In this document: piece by piece, positions 26,048 through 32,539 of the stretch
Position numbering within the stretch: the first letter of the stretch is position 1
How the letters are laid out: each line of letters opens with the position of its first letter
Assembly (NCBI GenBank): GCA_020073345.1
Contig: JAIQFI010000002.1
Location: 1-64,000 of the forward strand
Reading direction: 5' to 3'
Source: Terriglobia bacterium
Lineage (GTDB): Bacteria; Acidobacteriota; Terriglobia; Bryobacterales; Bryobacteraceae
DNA length: 64,000 bases
Notes under the pieces: generated by a model
The model's input: the letters and a program-made list of their open reading frames with translations, nothing else
The model's database searches: none
Told to the model about the DNA's origin: nothing
Made by a program: the position numbers and the translations under genes

Positions 26048-26063
26048 GTGGGCTGAAGCCCAC
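26048..26063. repeat. GC hairpin with TGAA loop after the DUF4175 gene
   Basis: GTGGGC-TGAA-GCCCAC, a perfect 6-bp stem starting 8 bases after the stop. Same loop and stem type as at 1493-1526. There is no T-run, so it is more likely a REP-type repeat than a classical terminator, though it may protect the mRNA 3' end. Confidence 0.6.
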
Positions 26064-26073
26064 CGTCGCACCT

Positions 26074-26463
26074 TTGTTCGCTAATGACTCGGGCCGACGT
26101 TGTCCGGCTATTAGTTCTGAGATCTGTGACGATTACGAGAACGTGGACCAGATCATCCTCCCACGTGTCGCCAAACACGCAGCCAAGTGTGGGTTAGTGA
26201 TTGAGCGCTCCGAGATCGTATTTGCATTGGCCGGGCTGATCCAGGACGGGTTGGCCAAGGCGTATCTTCTGTCAAGCCACGAACCGTACTCCACTGAACT
26301 GCAGGGCATGCCGCCGCTCGATATCATCGAGGAATATTTCGAAAACTATTTCTACGCCACCAAGAAAGGAATAGATCTTCAGCTCTCAGACGACACGTCG
26401 CGGCGTTTCGACGACGAAGATGAACTGCGGCCAGACTGGCATCTCGATGAGCCGCAGTCGTAA
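26074..26463 (+). CDS. Small acidic hypothetical protein
   Basis: Up to 129 residues; family not recognised. The core IILPRVAKHAAKCGLVIERSEIVFALAGLIQDGLAKAYLL looks like a small helical or winged-helix unit, followed by an acidic tail with EEYFENYFYATKKG. The frame opens with TTG at 26074. The GTG at 26143 (MDQIILPRV) is an alternative start giving about 106 residues, as the first 23 residues look like non-coding sequence. It stands alone after the big plus-strand cluster and faces the DUF998 gene. It is supported mainly by its protein-like composition. Confidence 0.6.
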   Translation: MFANDSGRRCPAISSEICDDYENVDQIILPRVAKHAAKCGLVIERSEIVFALAGLIQDGLAKAYLLSSHEPYSTELQGMPPLDIIEEYFENYFYATKKGIDLQLSDDTSRRFDDEDELRPDWHLDEPQS

Positions 26464-26533
26464 TCAAAGCGTGGTAGGGCACCGATCAGTCTCACTGTGC
26501 AGCGGGTTCGCGGGTGACTGCACCGAGATCGCC

Positions 26534-27184
26534 TTATGGCAGGCGGTTCAGCCGGACCGACATCACCGTCAGCCATAGCCACCCGACGACCACGGCGAAC
26601 CAGATTCCCACGACCCCCATCGGCAACACTATTCCGCCAAAGAATCCCAACACGACGGCCAGACCGCTAAAAAGCGAGAGCAGCGCCAGGGACGACACGT
26701 TTCTGCGCCGCATCACCCGCGCGGCGAGGAAGCAACTAATCGCGAGGAAGGTGAATCCCAGCGCTCCCGCGATAAAATGGACCAGCCCGGTGGTGCTGAT
26801 CGACGTCGGAGGCCCTAGGGGAGTGCCAGGGGGGAACCCGTCAACCGGATCTGCCTTGAACATGGCGGCCACGATCATGGACGCTCCATAGCCGCCCAGG
26901 AACCACGTCACTGCGCGTGACTTGGGCCCCAGCACGCGCCTGAATCCCGCGGCCGCGGCCAGCACCATCAGGCCGGTGAGCACGAAGTTCGCGGTCTGGA
27001 CCCATCCGCCCGGTCCGTTCGTGAGCACGCTGAGTGGATGTTTCGCGAAGACGAAACCGTCGCGAAGGAAGGCCTGAGCCAAGCCCACAGCGAGATAGAA
27101 AGGACCCGCCCACACGCCGCAGCCTAGCAGAGAGCGCGTGACCGCCGCGCCGCTACCCGATTCTGAATTGCTGGCATCCATCAT
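26534..27184 (-). CDS. DUF998 family membrane protein
   Basis: 216 residues with six hydrophobic helices, matching DUF998: PFYLAVGLAQAFLRDGFVFAKHPLS near the start, then NGPGGWVQTANFVLTGLMVLA and a later LVHFIAGALGF. Function is unknown; members often sit next to transcription regulators in small operons. Third gene of a minus-strand operon with MarR and VOC genes, starting 15 bases after the VOC stop. Confidence 0.9.
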   Translation of the reverse strand: MMDASNSESGSGAAVTRSLLGCGVWAGPFYLAVGLAQAFLRDGFVFAKHPLSVLTNGPGGWVQTANFVLTGLMVLAAAAGFRRVLGPKSRAVTWFLGGYGASMIVAAMFKADPVDGFPPGTPLGPPTSISTTGLVHFIAGALGFTFLAISCFLAARVMRRRNVSSLALLSLFSGLAVVLGFFGGIVLPMGVVGIWFAVVVGWLWLTVMSVRLNRLP

Positions 27185-27199
27185 CTGCCTGGCTTCTCG

Positions 27200-27613
27200 T
27201 TATCTGGCGGCTACGTAGCAGTTGAGCATCCACTGGATGCCGAACTGGTCGGTGAGCATGCCGAAGCGCGCACCCCAGGGCGCGTCCATTAACGGCATTC
27301 GTATCTCACCGCCCCGGCTGAGGGCGCCGAACAGGCGATCTGCTTCTTCCACCGAGTCGCAGTCGATGGCGATAGAGAAGTTGTTGCCAGGCCGAAGGGA
27401 TCCAGCCTGGGACGAATCGGACGCCATCAGGATCGGTGCGCCTTTCCGCACCAGCTGGGCATGCATGATCTTCGCCCCCGGGTCAGATGACGGCTGGCCG
27501 CTAGCATCCGGGTAGGGATTCACCTCCAGCTCGGTCGCAAGACACTCCCGATAAAATGACATGGCTTGACGGCAATTGCCGTCGAAGCTCAGGGCTGTCG
27601 TGACCGTCTTCAT
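27200..27613 (-). CDS. VOC superfamily (PhnB-like) protein
   Basis: 137 residues of the glyoxalase/bleomycin-resistance fold, PhnB-like branch. The marks are ALSFDGNCRQAMSFYRECL at the N-terminus, GAPILMASD in the middle and PWGARFGMLTDQFGIQWMLN at the C-terminus. Metal ligands of classical glyoxalases are not clearly kept, as is common in this branch. It may bind or modify a small hydrophobic compound. Its ATG overlaps the MarR stop by 4 bases (27610-27613), so both are made together and MarR probably controls it. Confidence 0.92.
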   Translation of the reverse strand: MKTVTTALSFDGNCRQAMSFYRECLATELEVNPYPDASGQPSSDPGAKIMHAQLVRKGAPILMASDSSQAGSLRPGNNFSIAIDCDSVEEADRLFGALSRGGEIRMPLMDAPWGARFGMLTDQFGIQWMLNCYVAAR

Positions 27614-28119
27614 CTGTTTCTCCTTTTCTGATGGTTTCGGTATGCCGGGTGCACCGCGGGCATGATGTTCTGCTGGGCGACGATTCGCGTAAGCAGGCTG
27701 GCGAGGGTCGCCCTCTCAGGACCGGTTAGCGCGGCACAGAGATCGGTCTCGAGCGCGAGTGTTTGCTTTCCAATGCCCGTCAAGGCTGTGCGACCGGCCT
27801 TCGTGAGGTAAACCCGGTGGCCACGCCGATCGGCTGAATTATCGCGCCGCTCGATGAGCCGTCGTGCCTCCAGTTGATCCAGCAGTACAACCAGCCGGCT
27901 GGGAAAGATTCCGAATACATCACACAATTCCTGCTGACTCAGTCCCGGATTTGAGCCGAGCATACGAAGCAGACCAGCATGATGCGGCTTCAATTCCATG
28001 GCGACCAGCCGTTCTTCGAAGGAGTTCGCGGCGTGTGCGCCAACCTGTGAGAGAAGGAAGGCGACGCCTACCGGCGGGACTCGTTTCGGTATCGCGCTGT
28101 ACTTAACCGGCATCATCAT
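27610..28119 (-). CDS. MarR-family transcription regulator
   Basis: 169 residues, a winged-helix dimeric repressor. The DNA-reading part is LGSNPGLSQQELCDVFGIFPSRLVVLLDQLEARRLIERRDNSADRRGHRVYLTKAGR, with the wing motif DRRGHRVYLT. MarR proteins release DNA when they bind phenolic or other ligands. First gene of the MarR-VOC-DUF998 operon. Three in-frame ATGs stand at the start, so the exact one is uncertain. The inverted repeat at 28103-28131 covers the start, which suggests autorepression. The operon may answer to a small toxic compound (inference). Confidence 0.93.
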   Translation of the reverse strand: MMMPVKYSAIPKRVPPVGVAFLLSQVGAHAANSFEERLVAMELKPHHAGLLRMLGSNPGLSQQELCDVFGIFPSRLVVLLDQLEARRLIERRDNSADRRGHRVYLTKAGRTALTGIGKQTLALETDLCAALTGPERATLASLLTRIVAQQNIMPAVHPAYRNHQKRRNR

Positions 28120-28131
28120 TCATCCGGTTAA
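28103..28131. promoter_or_regulatory. Inverted repeat TTAACCGG-N13-CCGGTTAA over the MarR start
   Basis: Perfect 8-bp arms (28103-28110 and 28124-28131), centre spacing 21 bp or two helical turns. It spans the start codon of the MarR gene, and TTAACTATTAG beside it could hold the -10 region. It is a good candidate for the regulator's own operator. Confidence 0.6.
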
Positions 28132-28230
28132 CTATTAGACCCGATGCGCCGCGTGTTGTCAAGACGGCGGAGTGGAGTAACGGCCCGGATCTTTGGGGAG
28201 AACACGGTGCTTCGGGCAGAAGCCCCGCGG

Positions 28231-28246
28231 CGGGCTCGAAAGCCCG
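28231..28246. repeat. GC hairpin with CGAA loop
   Basis: CGGGCT-CGAA-AGCCCG, a perfect 6-bp stem, preceded by an imperfect GGGCAGAAGCCC unit at about 28214-28225. It lies in the 155-bp gap between the start of the MarR operon and the stop of the OmpA-like gene. It is related to the TGAA hairpins at 1493 and 26048. Confidence 0.5.
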
Positions 28247-28274
28247 AACCCACCGCCAAGACTCCACTAACTCC

Positions 28275-31058
28275 CTACTGCCCGATCAGCCGCACTGTCA
28301 GCGTCTTCGTAGTCGAGTTGCCCTTGCTGTCGGTTACCGTGAGATCGAAGATGTAGTTCCCCGCGCTCGCCGGGAGGTACACATTCGGGGTCGACGACGT
28401 TCTCTGGTAGATCACCGCCTTGTCGCTCCGGACCGTCCAGTAGAAGCTCAGCGGATTGTTACCCGCCGGGCTGAACGAGCCGGACGCATCTAGCCTCACG
28501 TCCCGGTTGGTGGTGTATAGGATATCGCCGGAGGCGAATATGATGACCGGGCCGGTTCCGCCCTGGACCGTGACGGTCGCGGTCTTGGTGGCGCTACCCG
28601 ATGCGTTGGTCGCCGTCAGCGTGTAGACGATCGTGGCCGCGGGCGAAACGCTGCGTGTTCCGCTGGACGGGACGGTCCCGATCGAGCTGATGCTCACCGC
28701 GTCGGCGTTCTGCACGCTCCACTGCAAGGTGGAACTCTGCCCGGCGTTGATCGACGCCGGAGTCGCGGTGAAGCTCGAGATCACTGGAAGCGCCGCGCCC
28801 ACCGTGACGGTAATGCTACATGAGGAGGATGCGTCGGCTGCAGTATTAGCGGTTATGACGTACGTGGTGGTTTGCGACGGCGTCACGCTAACGGAACCGC
28901 TCTTCGCGACTTGGCCCACGCCGGGTTGAATGCTTACGAAATCGGCATTGGTGCTGGTCCAGGAGAGCGTGGAGGACTGCCCGGCGCTAATGTTCGTGGG
29001 CGACGCCGTGCAGTTGGACAGCTGCGGCCCCGTCAAGCCGGTCACCACGACCGTTACCGATGACGTTTCATCGTTCACGTTGTTGCGCGCCGTCAGACTG
29101 TAGGTGGTTGTCGTCGTGGGCGAGACCGTGAGCGACCCGTTCACCGCGACATTCCCGATGCCCGCGATATTGGCCGAATCGGCATCGAGCGTCTTCCAGG
29201 TGAGAGTCACCTGCTGTCCCGCGGCAATTTTCGTCGGATCGGCGGTGAAGAACAGAATCTGTGCGCGCCTTGCGGCGGCGGTCGAAATCCGGACGCGAGC
29301 TTGCCCCTGGCCGCCATGATCATCTTTGACTACCAGGCGGAACGTGTAGCTCTGCCCGACGGTGGCGTTAAAGCTCGGCCGCGAGGTGGTGGGATTCGAC
29401 AGGTTGACCTGCTGGCCCGCCTCCTGAATCCACTGGAAGGTCATTGGATCGCCGTCCGGATCGTAAGAAGCCGATCCATCCAGCTGCACGGTCCCCGCCG
29501 GAACATTGCTCAGGTCGGGACCGGCGTCCGCCACCGGCGGATCGTTTCCGGTACGGACGCGCCGGGTGACCACTTCGTAGCGCACACGCGGCACTTCCAT
29601 GGGAAGCGCGTGATCGGCCGCCAGGTATTCCTTGGGCCGGATCATGTTGCCGAACTGGACGCCGAACACCGCGCGGCCGTCGTTTCCACGGGAGAGCATG
29701 GTCTCGTTCACGCCGCCCTCGGCTGTCAACGCGATCTTGTTGTTCAACGGAAAGATCAGGCGCACCGTGCCGCCCATGCGATCGCCATACGCGACGCTCT
29801 TGAGATATCCGATATTGCCTTCGGCGTAGTTCTTGCCCCAGATGCCGACGGTGGCGCTGACGCCCGCCTGATCGACGATTTTGAGGTAGTTCTCCAGAAT
29901 CACGTTGTTTTGGATATTTCCGTTGAGGTCCACTCCGTTGGCGCGATTGATCAGCGCGTTATCCAGAAACCCCTTGGTTCCGAAGACGCCCACGCGTCCG
30001 CGCGAGAAGATGTAGTCTACCGCCAGCGCGCCTTCTCCCAGCGTTCCGCCGGTCTGATTTCCGGCCAGCGTCACATGCTTGAAGCTGGCGAACAAGCCGG
30101 CCTGCACGCGTTTCCCCAAGCGATCGACGAGACCGAAATCGGCCTGGCCTTCGCGCTGGCCGTGCATATAGTAATACTCACCCTGAGCCTCGAAACCGAA
30201 GCGCGTCCCGATGGTGTCGAAGTACCTGCCCCGGCCCGTGAAGGTGACGTTGCCGTTGCCGTCGGCGCCGACGTTGGCTCCCAGCAACTGGAATTTCGGA
30301 GTCTTCTCGGCATCCAGTTGGGTCTTGACGGCGTTAGCGACCTCGGTCGCCGATGGCGGCGTAGGCGGCTGCGGAGCGGGCTGGTTCAGACGAGCCTCCA
30401 TGGCCTGCTGGTTCTGACGCAGTCCGTCGACCTCTTTACGCAGCGCGGCGTTCTGATCCGCCAGGTCCTTCAGCATCTTGGCGATGTCGTCCAGCTTGTC
30501 CAGACGCTTTAATACCTCGCTGCAGCAATCGGCTACCCCTGCGGCCGCCGGGGGCGGAGCCGTACTGGTGATGGCGCGAATGGCGTCGCCTGCGCCGCCG
30601 GCCCCGACCGTGCGGCCCTGATCATCGGTTACCGTAAGCACCACGCGCCGGTTCATGAAGCGCGCCACGTCGGTCGGGCTGTAGACCGGGTTCGGGTTGG
30701 GAACCTTCGGTGCCGCCTTGCCGCGCGAGATGGTTTCGATCTGATTCGTCCGGGCGCCGTATTTCACCAGGAAATCGCGCACCGTGTTGGCGCGATCCAG
30801 TCCCAGTTTCTGGTTGAAGCTGTCCGAACCGATGCCGTCGGTGTGGCCTTCCACGCGGACCTTGTAGCCGGCGTTGGTCTGCAGCAGTTCCGCCAACCGG
30901 AGAAGGCTGGGAAATCCATCCGCCAGGACCGACGAGTTGAAATCGAAATTGATTTCTTCCCAGTCATCCTTGCTGGCCTGGGTATCTAGTCCCTGAGCCC
31001 ATAGTCCAGTTCCAACCAACAGCGCAGTCGAAAGCAATCCGATGCATCTCCGTAGCAT
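28275..31058 (-). CDS. OmpA-family outer-membrane protein with PKD/Ig-like C-terminal domains
   Basis: 927 residues. A signal peptide (LLSTALLVGTGLWAQ) is followed by an OmpA-like peptidoglycan-binding domain at about 30-145 with VEGHTDGIGSDSFNQKLGLDRANTVRDFL, where the TD and the R of NQKLGLDRA keep the diaminopimelate contacts. Next come a short Cys pair and coiled coil (about 175-225), a part with alternating beta strands that may be a barrel (about 230-490), a PKD domain (PPVADAGPDLSNVPAGTVQLDGSASYDPDGD), three Ig-like repeats of the type FTATPASINAGQSSTLQWS, and a last PKD-like unit. The OmpA domain being N-terminal is unusual. GGGAGGG 9 bases before the ATG is a strong ribosome site. 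It may tie an outer-membrane barrel and surface modules to the wall. Confidence 0.88.
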   Translation of the reverse strand: MLRRCIGLLSTALLVGTGLWAQGLDTQASKDDWEEINFDFNSSVLADGFPSLLRLAELLQTNAGYKVRVEGHTDGIGSDSFNQKLGLDRANTVRDFLVKYGARTNQIETISRGKAAPKVPNPNPVYSPTDVARFMNRRVVLTVTDDQGRTVGAGGAGDAIRAITSTAPPPAAAGVADCCSEVLKRLDKLDDIAKMLKDLADQNAALRKEVDGLRQNQQAMEARLNQPAPQPPTPPSATEVANAVKTQLDAEKTPKFQLLGANVGADGNGNVTFTGRGRYFDTIGTRFGFEAQGEYYYMHGQREGQADFGLVDRLGKRVQAGLFASFKHVTLAGNQTGGTLGEGALAVDYIFSRGRVGVFGTKGFLDNALINRANGVDLNGNIQNNVILENYLKIVDQAGVSATVGIWGKNYAEGNIGYLKSVAYGDRMGGTVRLIFPLNNKIALTAEGGVNETMLSRGNDGRAVFGVQFGNMIRPKEYLAADHALPMEVPRVRYEVVTRRVRTGNDPPVADAGPDLSNVPAGTVQLDGSASYDPDGDPMTFQWIQEAGQQVNLSNPTTSRPSFNATVGQSYTFRLVVKDDHGGQGQARVRISTAAARRAQILFFTADPTKIAAGQQVTLTWKTLDADSANIAGIGNVAVNGSLTVSPTTTTTYSLTARNNVNDETSSVTVVVTGLTGPQLSNCTASPTNISAGQSSTLSWTSTNADFVSIQPGVGQVAKSGSVSVTPSQTTTYVITANTAADASSSCSITVTVGAALPVISSFTATPASINAGQSSTLQWSVQNADAVSISSIGTVPSSGTRSVSPAATIVYTLTATNASGSATKTATVTVQGGTGPVIIFASGDILYTTNRDVRLDASGSFSPAGNNPLSFYWTVRSDKAVIYQRTSSTPNVYLPASAGNYIFDLTVTDSKGNSTTKTLTVRLIGQ

Positions 31059-31080
31059 GTGTGCTGACCCTCCCGTAGTA

Positions 31081-31113
31081 AAAACAATTCTAGCGTAAAT
31101 TGTTTTGGATCAA
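31081..31113 (-). promoter_or_regulatory. Promoter region of the OmpA-like gene with a perfect palindrome
   Basis: Arms AAAACAATT (31081-31089) and AATTGTTTT (31098-31106) are perfect 9-bp inverted repeats around CTAGCGTA. On the minus strand TTGATC (31113-31108) could be the -35 and TAGAAT (31092-31087) the -10, 15 bases apart. The palindrome covers the -10 and spacer, so it looks like a repressor operator. The rest of 31059-31239 shows nothing recognisable. Confidence 0.5.
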
Positions 31114-31239
31114 TGTTCCTGGGCCCGTCCAATACGCCCTCCGACTTCGCTCTCGGCGCAGGATTACCTCGACTGCCCTTCGTTACGAAGAGTCGTTGAG
31201 ATCGGTAAGTGTTACAGGGTTCCTGGAATGCGAGGACCG

Positions 31240-32034
31240 CTACTTCTTCATGTGCACGGCGTCTTTTTCGTTTTCCAGGCAGTAGTAGTCCAGTAGCTCG
31301 CTATCGAGAATCAGGGGCTGCTTCATCTGAATGGTCCACGGCGCGGTGTAGTACTTCGGATCGTCGATGGTGATTTCGATCTGAAGTGTTCCGTAATTCG
31401 GGCGCTGGATCCTTTCCGTCATCTTGCCGGTGTTGCTGAGAGGGTTCCCGTTGGCGTCCAGCCACAGATCGTCGCGGAACCCGATGGTTTGGGCCACCAG
31501 GGTATCTCCGTCCCACTTCGCCGTGGAGTAACCGTTCCAGACCGGGTTCGGATCAACCGGAAGGGGCCGCCCGTCGAGGAAGATCTGGCGATACTGCATG
31601 TTGCGTTCGGTCAGGATGATCAAGCGCTCCGGGGTTTGAAAGAGCCGCTTGTAATAGTCATCGGTCCAGATTCGGGGAGCTCCTCGCGGCATGCAGTGGA
31701 CGTTGGGATCCTGGACCTGGTCCCGCGTGCGCGCTCTTACAAAGTCGGCCACGCCTGGTTTGTAGGGCGGACCGCCCTTGAGGTTGGAGGCGATGTTGAT
31801 AAACTCCCGGCCGATCTGACCGTCGTTGCACTTCCCGAGGCAATTCGCAAAGCTTTCCCAGCCCCACATTCCAGTGAAATCCGGGTGCCCATCGGCGGTG
31901 CGCGGGGTTGGCGCGGTGAGATTGGGCTTGCCGTCGGGTGTCTTCGGCACATTGGCGGTCGGGTAATCCAGCCATTGGGCGAACAGGACCGGTGTGAATG
32001 CGGCGAGCATGAATGCAGTTGCGAAACGTGGCAT
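31240..32034 (-). CDS. Secreted hypothetical protein (acidobacterial type)
   Basis: About 264 residues from the ATG at 32034, with the signal peptide MPRFATAFMLAAFTPVLFAQ; the frame itself opens at 32091. GGAG lies 8 bases before this ATG. The mature part begins with a Pro/Thr-rich stretch (PKTPDGKPNLTAPTPRTADGHPDFTGMW), then FARGAP-like HCMPRGAPRIW and YRQIFLDGRPLP, features I associate with a large paralogous family of exported proteins in Solibacter-like genomes whose function is not known. Two Cys near CLGKC and one in VHCMP could form a disulfide or bind a metal. It is monocistronic by appearance. Confidence 0.82.
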   Translation of the reverse strand: MPRFATAFMLAAFTPVLFAQWLDYPTANVPKTPDGKPNLTAPTPRTADGHPDFTGMWGWESFANCLGKCNDGQIGREFINIASNLKGGPPYKPGVADFVRARTRDQVQDPNVHCMPRGAPRIWTDDYYKRLFQTPERLIILTERNMQYRQIFLDGRPLPVDPNPVWNGYSTAKWDGDTLVAQTIGFRDDLWLDANGNPLSNTGKMTERIQRPNYGTLQIEITIDDPKYYTAPWTIQMKQPLILDSELLDYYCLENEKDAVHMKK

Positions 32035-32122
32035 GAGTTTGCGCTCCGTTTTCAACGGTATCCCTCTTGCATGCAGGTTGTCAATTTTCACGGAAAATGT
32101 CGTCTGACCCTACTTCGGGAAC

Positions 32123-32128
32123 TATAAT
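32123..32128 (+). promoter_or_regulatory. TATAAT -10 box of rnpB
   Basis: A perfect consensus -10 (32123-32128) 6-7 bases before the inferred 5' end of RNase P RNA at about 32131-32135. A -35 could be near 32100-32106 (TCGTCTG region) but is weak. Confidence 0.7.
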
Positions 32129-32130
32129 GA

Positions 32131-32530
32131 AGTGGGCCTCGCGGTCGGGCAGCCGCTCCGGTTCATCTTCACGATGAGCGGGGGAGGAAAGTCCGGTCTC
32201 CATAGGGCAGCATGCCGGCTAACGGCCGGGGGGACTCGCTCAAAGCGGGTTTTACGGAAAGTGCCACAGAAAATATACCGCCAGTTCCTGCAAGGGAGCC
32301 GGTAAGGGTGAAAAGGTGCGGTAAGAGCGCACCGCGGCTGCGGTAACGCACGCCGGCAGGGCAAACCCCATGTGGAGCAAGACCAAATAGGGGAGGAGGA
32401 GCGGCCCGCTCCGTTACGACTTCCGGGTAGGTCGCTAGAGCTGGGGAGTAATCTCCGGCCCAGAGGAATGGTTGCCGCCCGTGGCGCAAGTTGCGGGTAC
32501 AGAAACCGGCTTACAGTCCGCGAGGCCTTT
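32131..32530 (+). ncRNA. rnpB: RNase P RNA, bacterial type A
   Basis: Catalytic RNA that trims 5' leaders from pre-tRNAs. Universal parts are read directly: GAGGAAAGTCCGG (32184-32196), CCATAGGGCAG, the GGTAAGGGTGAAAAGGTGCG / GTAAGAGCGCACCG block (32301-32334), GGAGCAAGACCAAATAGGGG (about 32374-32393), AGAGGAATG near 32462 and ACAGAAACCGGCTTACAG (32499-32516). The ends close as helix P1: GGCCTCGCGG (32135-32144) pairs with CCGCGAGGCC (32518-32527). About 400 nt, normal for type A. Ends are set by P1 and may be off by a few bases. No terminator follows; the next gene starts 12 bases after P1. Open frames over this stretch on both strands are spurious. Confidence 0.97.
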
Positions 32531-32539
32531 ATAGAATTC

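Noticed and set aside
29301-30512. A 403-codon plus-strand open frame opposite the OmpA-like gene
   Set aside because: The minus strand has clear OmpA and PKD domains; the plus frame has no recognisable domain or start signal.
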